A DNA stretch of 64,000 nucleotides from Mycobacterium malmoense (lineage in GTDB: Bacteria; Actinomycetota; Actinomycetes; Mycobacteriales; Mycobacteriaceae). The notes under the pieces were generated by a model. The model was given only the letters and a program-made list of their open reading frames with translations, searched no databases and was not told the origin of the DNA. A program made the translations under genes and the position numbers. Below, piece by piece: positions 48,957 through 56,905 of this stretch (the stretch's first letter is position 1; each line of letters opens with the position of its first letter). The stretch is taken from the NCBI RefSeq assembly GCF_019645855.1, contig NZ_CP080999.1, positions 4,464,001 through 4,528,000 of the forward strand, in the 5' to 3' direction.

Positions 48957-50231
48957 TCAGACCAGGCCCGGGTTGCGCTGATCTCCGGGGAACCCGTCGG
49001 CGACAACGGCCGCCAGCTCGACGAGCGCTTCGCGGGTGGGCCGCTTCAACCGGTCAAGATCGATTTCGGCGCCCTCCTCGAGATGAGGATCGAACGGCAC
49101 CAGCCGCACCGCCCGGCAACGGCGCGAGAAGTGGTCGATCACCTTGTTCATGTCGACCTTGCCGGTCCGTGACCGCACCGCGTTGATGACGGCGACCGAA
49201 TTGCGGACCTTCTCTTCGTGGCCGTGCGCGTCCAGCCAGTCCAGCGTCGCCGAGGCGCTGCGGGCTCCGTCGATGGAGGCCGAGCTGACCACGACCAGGA
49301 CATCGGCCCTGTCCAGCACCGACGACATCACCGAATGCAACAGCCCGGGACCGCAGTCGCTGAGCACCAGCCCGTAGAACCGCTCCAGGATTTCCAGCGT
49401 GCGGGCGTAGTCGTCGGCGCTGAACGCGTCCGAGACGGCCGGATCGCTTTCCGACGCCAGCACTTCCAGCCCGCTCGGGCCCTTCGAGGTGTACCGGCGG
49501 ACGTCGCTGTAGCGCTCGACGGCTCCGGCGTCATGCAGCAGCTGACGCACCGTCGCCGCCGTCTCCAGCGGGATCTTTTGGCTCAGGGTGCCGCGGTCGG
49601 GGTTGGCGTCGACGGCCACCACGCGATCGCCGCGGATGGCGGCGAAGGTGGACCCCAGCGTCGCGGCGATCGTGGTTTTGCCGACACCACCCTTCAACGA
49701 CAGCAACGCGATCCGATAGGAACCCCGCAGGGGCCGGTTGACCTGAGCCACCAGGTTGTTGTGGCGGGCGGCCCGGGGGCTTTCGCCCAAGTTGATCAGG
49801 TGACCGGACAGCTCGTAGAGCAACCGGCGCCAGCCCTCCGACGGCGGCGGTTTGACCGGTCGCAACAGCATGCCGGTGGACAGCTCCGGATAGGGCGTGT
49901 GCGGCAGGGGCTCGGGGCGGTACGGGGCTGCCGGTGCCCCAGTGGGGGGCGCGTCGGCCGGGCCGCTGTAGTAGGCGCCGAATGCGGTCGGGTCGACGCG
50001 CGGGATGCCCGTGACCGGTGTCGAATCCCAGGGCGGCATCCCGCCGGGCGCGGTGGGCGGTGCCGTCTGCCGCCGCTCGGGCCCGGGGACCCGCCGCTCG
50101 GTGCGGAATCCCGCGAAGGCGCGGGTCGGCGCTTCGCCCCCCGATTCGGCGGGGTGCTGTTGAGGCGGCGCCTGGATGGTCTGCGGATCGGGCGCCCCCA
50201 CGCCCGTCGTCGGATGGTCGGACACGTGCAC
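48957..50231 (-). CDS. MinD/ParA-like ATPase with proline-rich N terminus (Rv0530-like)
   Basis: A 424-residue protein. The first ~135 residues are a Pro/Gly-rich disordered region. The deviant Walker A is in LLSLKGGVGKTTIAATLGS near residue 180, VVAVDANPDRGTLSQKIP follows as Walker A', and LVLSDCGPGLLHSVMSS is Walker B. This architecture is shared with ESX-associated EspI-type and MinD-like ATPases. It may position or regulate a membrane complex; its constant linkage to ccsA hints at cytochrome c maturation, without proof. 33 bp after ccsA on the same strand. Confidence 0.87.
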   Translation of the reverse strand: MHVSDHPTTGVGAPDPQTIQAPPQQHPAESGGEAPTRAFAGFRTERRVPGPERRQTAPPTAPGGMPPWDSTPVTGIPRVDPTAFGAYYSGPADAPPTGAPAAPYRPEPLPHTPYPELSTGMLLRPVKPPPSEGWRRLLYELSGHLINLGESPRAARHNNLVAQVNRPLRGSYRIALLSLKGGVGKTTIAATLGSTFAAIRGDRVVAVDANPDRGTLSQKIPLETAATVRQLLHDAGAVERYSDVRRYTSKGPSGLEVLASESDPAVSDAFSADDYARTLEILERFYGLVLSDCGPGLLHSVMSSVLDRADVLVVVSSASIDGARSASATLDWLDAHGHEEKVRNSVAVINAVRSRTGKVDMNKVIDHFSRRCRAVRLVPFDPHLEEGAEIDLDRLKRPTREALVELAAVVADGFPGDQRNPGLV

Positions 50232-50264
50232 TCCCCCTTGTTGCGTTACTTCGGTTGCTGGCTG

Positions 50265-51242
50265 TCAGCCCACGCCCGCATAGGAATGCAGGCCCACGGT
50301 GACCAGGTTAACGAAGAACAGGTTGAAGACCATGGCCACGAATCCCGCGACGTTGATCCACGCCGCCTTCCTGTCCCGCCATCCCGCGGTCGACCTGGCA
50401 TGCAGGTAGGCGGCATAGATCACCCACGCGACGAAGGACACCGTCTCCTTGGGGTCCCAGCCCCAATACCTGCCCCAGGCTTCCTCGGCCCAGATGGCGC
50501 CGAAGATCACCCCGAAGCCGAATACCGGGAACGCGAAGATGGTGGTGCGGTAGGCGATGCGGTCCAGGGTCTGCGCGTCGGGCAACCGCTGCACCACGCG
50601 GGCCAGCGCTCCGCGGGCGTCGGGGTCGCCGAGCCGCGACGTGCGCGCCAGGAACAGGATGCTGGCAATGCCGGCCACCAGAAACACCCCCGAGCCCAGG
50701 CTGACCACCGACACGTGAATCGGCAGCCAGTAGGACTGCAGCGCGGGCATCACCGGCGCGGCGTTGGCGTAGAGCCAGCGTCCGGACACCGTGAGCAGGA
50801 TCAGCACCGGCACCAGCAGGAATACCCACAGCGGACGGTATTGCGGGCGGCGCAACACGATCGCGCCGGCGAGCAGCCCGCACAGGCAGGTCAGGTTGAT
50901 GAACTCGTACATGTTGCCCCACGGCACCCGCAGGGTGGCCAGCCCGCGCAGCACGATGCTCGTCAGCAGCAGCCCGATGCCCAGGTAGGCCACGGCGAGC
51001 CCGCCCCGCCCGACGCGTTCGTCGAAGGGCCGTCCGGCAGCGTCCTCCACGACGCCGGGGGTGGTGCTGTCGGCGGCGACCGAACCGGCCAACACCCGCT
51101 CGCGCCGGTCGGCGCGGCGGCCGCCCACGTAGGCCAGCTCGAAGGCCAGCAGCAGCAGGGCTACCACGAGGACCACCACGGCCGAGGTGAACGCCCAGTC
51201 GGAATAGCGCGCCAGGCCGAGGTTGACGTGCAGGGTGTTCAT
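50265..51242 (-). CDS. ccsA: Cytochrome c-type biogenesis protein CcsA
   Basis: A 325-residue system II heme-handling membrane protein. It has eight hydrophobic segments and the tryptophan-rich WWD-type domain WGRYWGWDPKETVSFVAWVI near residue 240, which binds heme on the outer face. With ResB it delivers heme to apocytochrome c. Full length. The ATG at 51242 overlaps the resB stop (ATGA), so CcsA and ResB are produced together. Confidence 0.94.
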   Translation of the reverse strand: MNTLHVNLGLARYSDWAFTSAVVVLVVALLLLAFELAYVGGRRADRRERVLAGSVAADSTTPGVVEDAAGRPFDERVGRGGLAVAYLGIGLLLTSIVLRGLATLRVPWGNMYEFINLTCLCGLLAGAIVLRRPQYRPLWVFLLVPVLILLTVSGRWLYANAAPVMPALQSYWLPIHVSVVSLGSGVFLVAGIASILFLARTSRLGDPDARGALARVVQRLPDAQTLDRIAYRTTIFAFPVFGFGVIFGAIWAEEAWGRYWGWDPKETVSFVAWVIYAAYLHARSTAGWRDRKAAWINVAGFVAMVFNLFFVNLVTVGLHSYAGVG

Positions 51243-52804
51243 GTGACGTCCACCTGAGAACTCCTTCTGGACGCTGGGGGCGTTTGCGCGAGGTCCGCGG
51301 TGCCGAGCCCGGCCAGCAGCCGCTCCGTCAACCGCCCGAACTCGTCACCCCAACCGGCGTTGTCGGTGCGCGCCAGGCCGCCCAATTCGACGTTCACCGT
51401 ACCGGCCGCCTTGCCACTAGCCGGGGTGAGCCTTACCCACACCCGGCGGCGGCGCACCAGCAGCGACACCAGCAGCCCGGCCATCATCGTGATGGCGAAG
51501 ACCAGCACCCAGGTCTGGCCCGGGTCATGGGAGACCTGCAGGTTGACGAACGGCACGGCCCCGTCGAAGCGGATAGCGGTGCCGTCCCCGGCTAGCCGCA
51601 CCTGTTGGCCGGCGCGCAGGTTGACCCGCTTCTCCTTGGTCAGCCGGCCCTGTTCGATCAGCCGGGGATCCAGCGTGAACAACGACTGCGGCCGGCCGGT
51701 GTCCAGGCCGGTGTCGCCGCGGTAGACGTCGATGGCCACCGCGGGGGCGTTCAGCGCCGGAAAGCGCGACGACAACAGGGTGCCGTCGAGCTGCTCGGTC
51801 GGAGCCAGCAGGCCCTGGATCGCGATCTCGTGGTTGCGGCGCTCGGCGGGGCTGGGATAGCTGCCGGCGGGCGGGTCGATGCGCACCACGCCCGACGAGA
51901 GCAGGGTCTGCGGGTTGTCGGGTCGCCACTGCACGGTCGACGTGCGGGTCTGCCCGTCCGGGAACGTCACTGTGAAAGTGGGGGCGTAGCCGTGGCCCTG
52001 CAGGTACACCCGGTCGCCGCCGACCCGCAGCGGGTGGTTGACCTCCAGCAGGTAGTGCCGCCAGGTGTTGGCGCTCAGGTCGCGGCCGGCTTGATAGTCG
52101 ATGTCCGCGGCGAACGAGGTGGCCTGGCCCGACGGCAGGTAGTGCGCCTGAAAGTCGTTGACCCGGACGCAGATTGGGTGCAGCGAGGTGCCGTCGACGG
52201 TGTTGCCGGCGCGGAACGAGTCGAACGCGGCCGGCGATGCCGAGCAGAAGCCGGGGCTGCCGTCGGCGATGACGATGACGTTGCCCTCGTAGCCGAACAG
52301 CTTGCCGACGGCCACCGCGACCAGCAGGCCCAGCAGCGAGAAGTGGAAGACGATGTTGCCGAATTCGCGCAGGTAGCCCTTCTCGGCGGACACCTCGACC
52401 GTTTCGCCGTTGCGGCGAATGGCCGTGCGCCAGCCACGCAGCCTTCCGACGATGGTCGTGGCCAGGGTTTCGGGGTCGCCGGCGTGTTCGGCGGTGGCGT
52501 GCTTGGGCAGCCGGGCCAGGTTTCGCGGGGCGGCCACCGGGGCGGCGCGCAGGCTGCGGGCGTGCTCGATCATCCGCGGGGTCAGGCAGCCGACCAGGGA
52601 CACGAACAGCAGCACGTAGATGGCGGTGAACCAGAAGCTGGAGAACACGTCGAAGGCCTGCAGCCGATTCAGCCAGGGCCCGATCACGGGGTGGGCCTTC
52701 AGGTAGTCGTCGACCTTGCCGGCGTTGAGGCTGCGCTGCGGCAGCAGCGCGCCGGGGATCGCGCCCAGCGCGAGCAAGAACAGCAGCACCAGCGCGGTGC
52801 CCAT
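51239..52804 (-). CDS. resB: Cytochrome c biogenesis protein ResB (start altered by palindrome)
   Basis: From the first in-frame ATG at 52804 this is 521 residues. It has transmembrane helices at the start (LVLLFLLALGAIPGALL), near 65 (FWFTAIYVLLFVSLVGC), near 180, and near 455 (WVLVFAITMMAGLLVSLLV), with a large external domain between the last two, as in ResB/Ccs1. In-frame codons continue upstream through RNTWRALTS and then directly into a 60-bp palindrome, but contain no ATG, GTG or TTG, so either the ATG at 52804 or a CTG/ATT codon is used. The frame stays open through ccdA, but that part is not coding. Confidence 0.88.
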   Translation of the reverse strand: MGTALVLLFLLALGAIPGALLPQRSLNAGKVDDYLKAHPVIGPWLNRLQAFDVFSSFWFTAIYVLLFVSLVGCLTPRMIEHARSLRAAPVAAPRNLARLPKHATAEHAGDPETLATTIVGRLRGWRTAIRRNGETVEVSAEKGYLREFGNIVFHFSLLGLLVAVAVGKLFGYEGNVIVIADGSPGFCSASPAAFDSFRAGNTVDGTSLHPICVRVNDFQAHYLPSGQATSFAADIDYQAGRDLSANTWRHYLLEVNHPLRVGGDRVYLQGHGYAPTFTVTFPDGQTRTSTVQWRPDNPQTLLSSGVVRIDPPAGSYPSPAERRNHEIAIQGLLAPTEQLDGTLLSSRFPALNAPAVAIDVYRGDTGLDTGRPQSLFTLDPRLIEQGRLTKEKRVNLRAGQQVRLAGDGTAIRFDGAVPFVNLQVSHDPGQTWVLVFAITMMAGLLVSLLVRRRRVWVRLTPASGKAAGTVNVELGGLARTDNAGWGDEFGRLTERLLAGLGTADLAQTPPASRRSSQVDVT

Positions 52805-52850
52805 GGAGGTCAGCGCGCGCCAGGTGTTGCGCGCCCGGCCGCCAAGCGCC

Positions 52851-52910
52851 GCGAGCAGACGCAGAATCGCACCAAAACGCGCCGTTTTGTGCGATTCTGC
52901 GTCTGCTCGC
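52851..52910. repeat. 60-bp palindrome between ccdA and resB (family D)
   Basis: 22-bp perfect arms: GCGAGCAGACGCAGAATCGC plus AC at 52851-52872, and the exact complement at 52889-52910. Inside are nested AAAACG/CGTTTT arms and a 3-nt tip. It begins 4 bp after the ccdA stop and covers the place where resB should start. It could terminate, attenuate or stabilise the transcript. Confidence 0.85.
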
Positions 52911-52914
52911 GCGC

Positions 52915-53694
52915 TCAAATCGGCAACCTCACGTCGGACACGAACGCGTCGCGCAGCCAGGAGACGAAGTCGTTCCACACCCCGGTGACCAGCAGGGCAC
53001 CGACCGCGATCAGCAGCGCGCCGCCGAAAATTTGGATGGCCCTGGTGTGCCGGCGCAGCCATCCCAGGCCCGCCACCGCCCCCGCCGAGCCGAACGCCAG
53101 CAGGACGAACGGGATCCCCAGCCCCAGGCAGTAGGCGATCACCAGCACGACCCCGCGCGCGACGTTGGCGCCGTCGGTGGCCGAGGCGACGGCGATCACC
53201 CCGGTCAGCGTCGGCCCCAGGCACGGCGTCCATCCGAGCGCGAACACAGCGCCGAGCAGCGGGGCCCCCGCGACCGTCGTCAACTGCCGCGGACCGAAAC
53301 GGGCCTCGCGCTGCAGCGCCGGGATCAGGCCCACGAACACCAGCCCCATCACGACGGTCAGCACGCCCCCGATCCGCTGCAGCGCCAGCTGGTTGGTGAT
53401 CAGCGTGGTGGTCATGCCGAGGACGGCGACGGTGCCGAAGACAAACACCGCGGTAAACCCCGCGACGAACAACGCCGCGGATCCCGCGACCCGCCACCGG
53501 GCGGCCGGCGGGGCTTTGAGCGCGCCGGGCTCGGGCCGCTCGTCGACACCCACGACCGCGGCCAGGTACGACAGATAGCCAGGCACCAGCGGCACCACGC
53601 ATGGTGAGGCGAACGACACCAGCCCGGCCAGCAGGCACACGCCCAGCGCCACCAGCAGCGGTCCGGCGGCGGCGATCTCGGTGAAGCCGCTCAC
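52915..53694 (-). CDS. ccdA: Thiol-disulfide transporter CcdA
   Basis: A 259-residue DsbD/CcdA-family membrane protein that carries reducing equivalents across the membrane to the extracytoplasmic thioredoxin that keeps apocytochrome c reduced. Six helices; the redox Cys pair lies in SFASPCVVPLVPGYLSY (helix 1) and GWTPCLGPTLT (helix 4). Corresponds to Rv0527. The GTG at 53694 overlaps the thioredoxin-like stop (GTGA). Confidence 0.94.
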   Translation of the reverse strand: MSGFTEIAAAGPLLVALGVCLLAGLVSFASPCVVPLVPGYLSYLAAVVGVDERPEPGALKAPPAARWRVAGSAALFVAGFTAVFVFGTVAVLGMTTTLITNQLALQRIGGVLTVVMGLVFVGLIPALQREARFGPRQLTTVAGAPLLGAVFALGWTPCLGPTLTGVIAVASATDGANVARGVVLVIAYCLGLGIPFVLLAFGSAGAVAGLGWLRRHTRAIQIFGGALLIAVGALLVTGVWNDFVSWLRDAFVSDVRLPI

Positions 53695-54353
53695 TGAAGT
53701 TCGGCCCGTCCGGGCGCGGCCTGACCCGCAGGGGATTCCCGAGCCACCCGCTGCACCACCGGCTGCAGGTCCCCGGCCAGCAACTCGCGCAGAAACACCG
53801 CCGCGACCCGGTGCTGGCGGTCCAGCACCAGGGTGGACGGGATAACGGTGGTCGGGTACTTGCCGCCGAACGCGATCAGGGTGCGCATCGCCGGATCGTA
53901 AATGGAGGGGTAGCTCACGTGGCGGTCGTCGACGAAGTCCAGGGCGGCCTGGCGGTTGTTGTCGCGGACGTCGATGCCTAGAAAAGACACCGAGGACACC
54001 TCCCGGGTGGCCTCATACACCCGCTGCAGTTGGCTGATCTCGGCCCGGCACGGCCCGCACCACTGCCCCCACACGTTGACGACGACGACCTGGCCAGCGA
54101 AATCGTCCAGCGAGCGCGTGCGCGCCGGGTCCGCCAAGTCGGGCCCCGACAGCGGGCCCGGGCGGCTACGACTCGCGGGCGGGTCGTAGTAGATGTCGGT
54201 TTTGCCGCCGGGCGAGACGAATTCGAAGGTGCCGCCCTGGGCGACGGCATCGCGACCCGAGCAGCCGGCGAGCAGGGTCGCCAGCACCGCCCCGGCCATC
54301 GCCAGCCGCCAGATGGTCACGGCGCCGCTTCTCCGCATCGCTTCACTTTGCAT
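53691..54353 (-). CDS. Membrane-anchored thioredoxin-like lipoprotein (ResA/Rv0526-like)
   Basis: A 220-residue exported thiol reductase. The signal sequence ends in the lipobox LLAGC near residue 33, so it should be lipidated. The thioredoxin fold contains VVVNVWGQWCGPCRAEI, with the WCxPC active site near residue 110, and a cis-Pro in VIPSTLVLD. It would receive electrons from CcdA and reduce apocytochrome c heme-binding cysteines. ATG at 54353; an ATG at 54338 is the alternative. Follows the phosphatase-like gene by 14 bp. Confidence 0.92.
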   Translation of the reverse strand: MQSEAMRRSGAVTIWRLAMAGAVLATLLAGCSGRDAVAQGGTFEFVSPGGKTDIYYDPPASRSRPGPLSGPDLADPARTRSLDDFAGQVVVVNVWGQWCGPCRAEISQLQRVYEATREVSSVSFLGIDVRDNNRQAALDFVDDRHVSYPSIYDPAMRTLIAFGGKYPTTVIPSTLVLDRQHRVAAVFLRELLAGDLQPVVQRVARESPAGQAAPGRAELQ

Positions 54354-54367
54354 CGTCGTCGGCGCGG

Positions 54368-54976
54368 TCAGGCGCCCGCCGGTTGGCAATACTCGACGTC
54401 GACCAGGCGGTCGCCGTCGTAGACCAGGGTGGTGACCGAGCACAGCCCGCATTCGCGTCGCCGCGGGTCGTGCCAGAGCCGCTTGCCGGTCAGGTGCAGC
54501 CGCAGCGTCCAGACCGGGAGTTGGTGGCTGACGCAGACCACCTCGTGGCCGGTGCCGCGGGCGCGCGCCTTGTCCACCGCGGTCGCCATCCGGGCGGCGA
54601 TCTCGGTGTAGGGCTCGCCCCACGACGGGGTGAACGGGTTGCGCAGCTGCCACCAGAACCGCGGGTCTCGCCACGCGCCGTCGCCGGGGCCGACGCGGCG
54701 GCCCTCGAAGAAGTTGGCCGACTCGATCAGGTCGGGGTCGGTGTCGACGGGCAGGTCGTGCTTTGCGGCGATGGGCCCGGCGGTCTCCTGCGCCCGCTGC
54801 AGCGGGGAGGCGATCACCGCGACGACGTCACGGTGAGCCAGCGCGTCGGCGACCGCATCCGCCTGCGCCCTGCCCTTGTCGGAGAGGTGGAATCCGGGCA
54901 GCCGCCCGTAGAGGACCCCGCTGGGGTTGTGCACCTCGCCGTGGCGCACCACGTGGACGCGGGTTTGCTCGGCCAT
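54368..54976 (-). CDS. Histidine phosphatase (phosphoglycerate mutase-like, Rv0525)
   Basis: A 202-residue histidine phosphatase with the catalytic VHVVRHGEVHNPSG (RHG, residues ~11-13), VIASPLQRAQETAG near 58, a Glu in the WGEPYTEIAARM segment and a second His in VVCVSHQLPVW near residue 150. It lacks features that mark a glycolytic mutase, so it is probably a phosphatase of a small metabolite. Its ATG shares one base with the hemL stop (TGATG). Confidence 0.9.
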   Translation of the reverse strand: MAEQTRVHVVRHGEVHNPSGVLYGRLPGFHLSDKGRAQADAVADALAHRDVVAVIASPLQRAQETAGPIAAKHDLPVDTDPDLIESANFFEGRRVGPGDGAWRDPRFWWQLRNPFTPSWGEPYTEIAARMATAVDKARARGTGHEVVCVSHQLPVWTLRLHLTGKRLWHDPRRRECGLCSVTTLVYDGDRLVDVEYCQPAGA

Positions 54977-56415
54977 CAGGATCCCCCCTGCCGGGCGGCC
55001 TCGGCGGCCCGACGGGCCGCAAGGGGTAACGCCTCGGCGATCCGGTCGAACGCGGTGTCGTCCAGGGCCGTCGAGACGAACCACGCCTCGAAGGCGCTGC
55101 ACGGCGGGTAGACGCCGGCGTCCAGCAGAGCATGGAAGAACGGCGGATAGCGCCACGTCTGGCTCGCCCGCGCGGCGGCGAAGTCGGTGACCGGCGTGTC
55201 GGAGAAGAACACGCCGAGCATGTTGCCGGCCCGCGGAACCTGGTGCGGCACACCGGCTTTCGTCAGCGCCTCGGAGAGCAGCGTGGCCAGGCGGTCGGCG
55301 TTGGCGTTCAGTGTGGCGTAGACCGCGTCGTCGGCGGCGCGCAGCGTGGCCAGCCCGGCGGCCACGGCCACCGGATTGCCCGACAAGGTGCCGGCCTGGT
55401 ACACCGGCCCCAGCGGCGCCAGCCGCTCCATCACCTCGGCCCGCCCGCCGAACGCGGCGGCCGGCAGCCCGCCGCTCATCACCTTGCCGAAGGTGAACAG
55501 GTCGGCGTCGACGGGATCGATTCCGTACCAACCACTCCGGCTGACCCGAAAACCCGTCATCACCTCGTCGACGATCAGCAGCCCGCCGTGCCCGGCGGTG
55601 ATCGCGCGCAGCGCCGCGTTGTATCCGGGCCCGGGCGGGACGACGCCCATGTTGCCGGGACTGGCTTCGGTGATCACCGCGGCGATCTGGTCGCCGAACC
55701 GGGCGAACGCCTGCTCCACCGCGTCGATGTCGTTGTAGGGCAACACGATTGTGTCGGCCGCGGCCGCGCCGGTCACCCCGGGCGAGGACGGCAGGCCCCG
55801 TGACGATCGCAAGCGCGGCGAAGCCGGGCGCGGCGGGTCGTCACATAAGCCCTGTGACGATCGCGAGCGCGGCGAAGCCGGGCGCGGCGGGTCGTCACAT
55901 AGGCCCAGCGTCGCCACCCCGGAACCCGCGTCGGCGAGCAACGCGTCCACGTGGCCGTGGTAGCAGCCGGAGAACTTGACGATCTTGGCCCGGCCGGTAA
56001 AGCCGCGGGCCAGCCGGACCGCGCTCATGGTCGCCTCGGTGCCGGAGTTGACCAGCCGGATCCGCTCGACCGGCGCCACCCGCCCGATGATCTCGGCGGC
56101 CAGCTGGCTCTCGGTGGGCGTCGGCGCCCCGAACGACAGGCCGGAGGCGGCGGCCCTGGTCACGGCGTCGACGACGGCCGGGTGCGCGTGGCCCAGGATC
56201 ATCGGACCCCACGAGCACACCAGGTCGACGTAGCGGTTGCCGTCGGCGTCGGTGAGCCAGCAGCCGCGGGCCTCGGTGATGAAGCGCGGGGTGCCGCCCA
56301 CCGCCGTGAAGGCGCGTACCGGGGAGTTCACGCCGCCGGGGATGACCGCGCAGGCGTCCTCGAACAGCCGGGCCGAGGCGCGCACGGCCGTGCCGATCTG
56401 GTCGGTGCTACCCAT
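54976..56415 (-). CDS. hemL: Glutamate-1-semialdehyde 2,1-aminomutase HemL, with tandem-repeat insertion
   Basis: A 479-residue PLP enzyme that converts glutamate-1-semialdehyde to 5-aminolevulinate for heme. GGVNSPVRAFTAVGGTPRF near residue 28, LVNSGTEATMSAVRLARGF near 120, and the PLP Lys in FTFGKVMSGGLPAAAFGG near 300. Between VATL and GLPSSPGV (residues ~170-205) it has two 18-residue repeats, GLCDDPPRPASPRSRSSQ and a near copy, that standard HemL lacks. The ATG at 56415 opens MGSTDQIGTAV. First gene of the cytochrome c/heme operon. Confidence 0.95.
   Translation of the reverse strand: MGSTDQIGTAVRASARLFEDACAVIPGGVNSPVRAFTAVGGTPRFITEARGCWLTDADGNRYVDLVCSWGPMILGHAHPAVVDAVTRAAASGLSFGAPTPTESQLAAEIIGRVAPVERIRLVNSGTEATMSAVRLARGFTGRAKIVKFSGCYHGHVDALLADAGSGVATLGLCDDPPRPASPRSRSSQGLCDDPPRPASPRLRSSRGLPSSPGVTGAAAADTIVLPYNDIDAVEQAFARFGDQIAAVITEASPGNMGVVPPGPGYNAALRAITAGHGGLLIVDEVMTGFRVSRSGWYGIDPVDADLFTFGKVMSGGLPAAAFGGRAEVMERLAPLGPVYQAGTLSGNPVAVAAGLATLRAADDAVYATLNANADRLATLLSEALTKAGVPHQVPRAGNMLGVFFSDTPVTDFAAARASQTWRYPPFFHALLDAGVYPPCSAFEAWFVSTALDDTAFDRIAEALPLAARRAAEAARQGGS
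55801..55908. repeat. Two 54-bp tandem units inside hemL
   Basis: Units 55801-55854 and 55855-55908 differ at only a few bases. Each carries 8-bp inverted ends (TGTGACGA/TCGTCACA) around a GC-rich middle with GCGGCGAAGCCGGGCGCGGC. 54 is a multiple of three, so copy-number changes keep the frame. I recall one such unit in M. tuberculosis HemL. Confidence 0.9.
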
Positions 56416-56512
56416 GACGACCAGTGTCCCAGCCTCCGCGGCGCGTTCAACTACAGGGTGTAAGAGTTGGTACGTCTTGAAGTGCGCCGGGGCCGACGAG
56501 TTGGATGGCGGT

Positions 56513-56905
56513 ATGCAACTTCCCCAAGGACTCGCCCGGTTCAACCGGCACGTCACCAACCCGATTCAGCGCCTGTGGGCCGGTTGGGCCCCGTCGTTTG
56601 CCATCATCGAGCACGTCGGACGGCGCTCGGGAAAGCCCTACCGCACACCGGTGAATGCGTTCAGCGCCACCGTCGACGGCAAGCCCGGCGTCGCGGTCCT
56701 GCTGAGCTACGGCCCGGACCGCGACTGGCTGAAGAACCTCACCGTGGCCGGAGGCGGGCGGATGCGCCGCAACGGCAAGACGTTCGGCATCGCCGACCCG
56801 CAGGTCGTCAGCAAGGCCGAGGCGGCGTCGCATGTCGTCCGCGGCCGGCGGGTCTTCGCACGTCTGCCGTTCGAACAGGCGGTGCTGTTCACCAAGACGG
56901 GGTGA
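56513..56905 (+). CDS. Nitroreductase/F420-dependent family protein (Rv0523c-like)
   Basis: A 130-residue Ddn-type split-barrel protein containing IIEHVGRRSGKPYRTPVNAF near residue 33 and YGPDRDWLKNLTVAGGG near 68, the deazaflavin-binding elements of the family. Probably an F420H2-dependent reductase or F420-binding protein of unknown substrate. ATG at 56513. Divergent from hemL with 97 bp between, and its 3' end overlaps the convergent permease gene by 17 bp. Confidence 0.85.
   Translation: MQLPQGLARFNRHVTNPIQRLWAGWAPSFAIIEHVGRRSGKPYRTPVNAFSATVDGKPGVAVLLSYGPDRDWLKNLTVAGGGRMRRNGKTFGIADPQVVSKAEAASHVVRGRRVFARLPFEQAVLFTKTG

Noticed and set aside
51605..53134. Long plus-strand frame opposite resB and ccdA
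   Set aside because: Gly/Val/Gln/Arg-rich shadow with no start context; the opposite strand has well-defined membrane proteins.
51239..53638. Apparent 799-residue fusion of ResB with upstream sequence across ccdA
   Set aside because: The upstream half is an out-of-frame reading of ccdA, whose own frame has both redox cysteines and six helices; ResB begins no earlier than the palindrome.
55801..55908. hemL repeat considered as a frameshifting or inactivating insertion
   Set aside because: Both units are multiples of three with no stop, and all HemL motifs on both sides remain in one frame.
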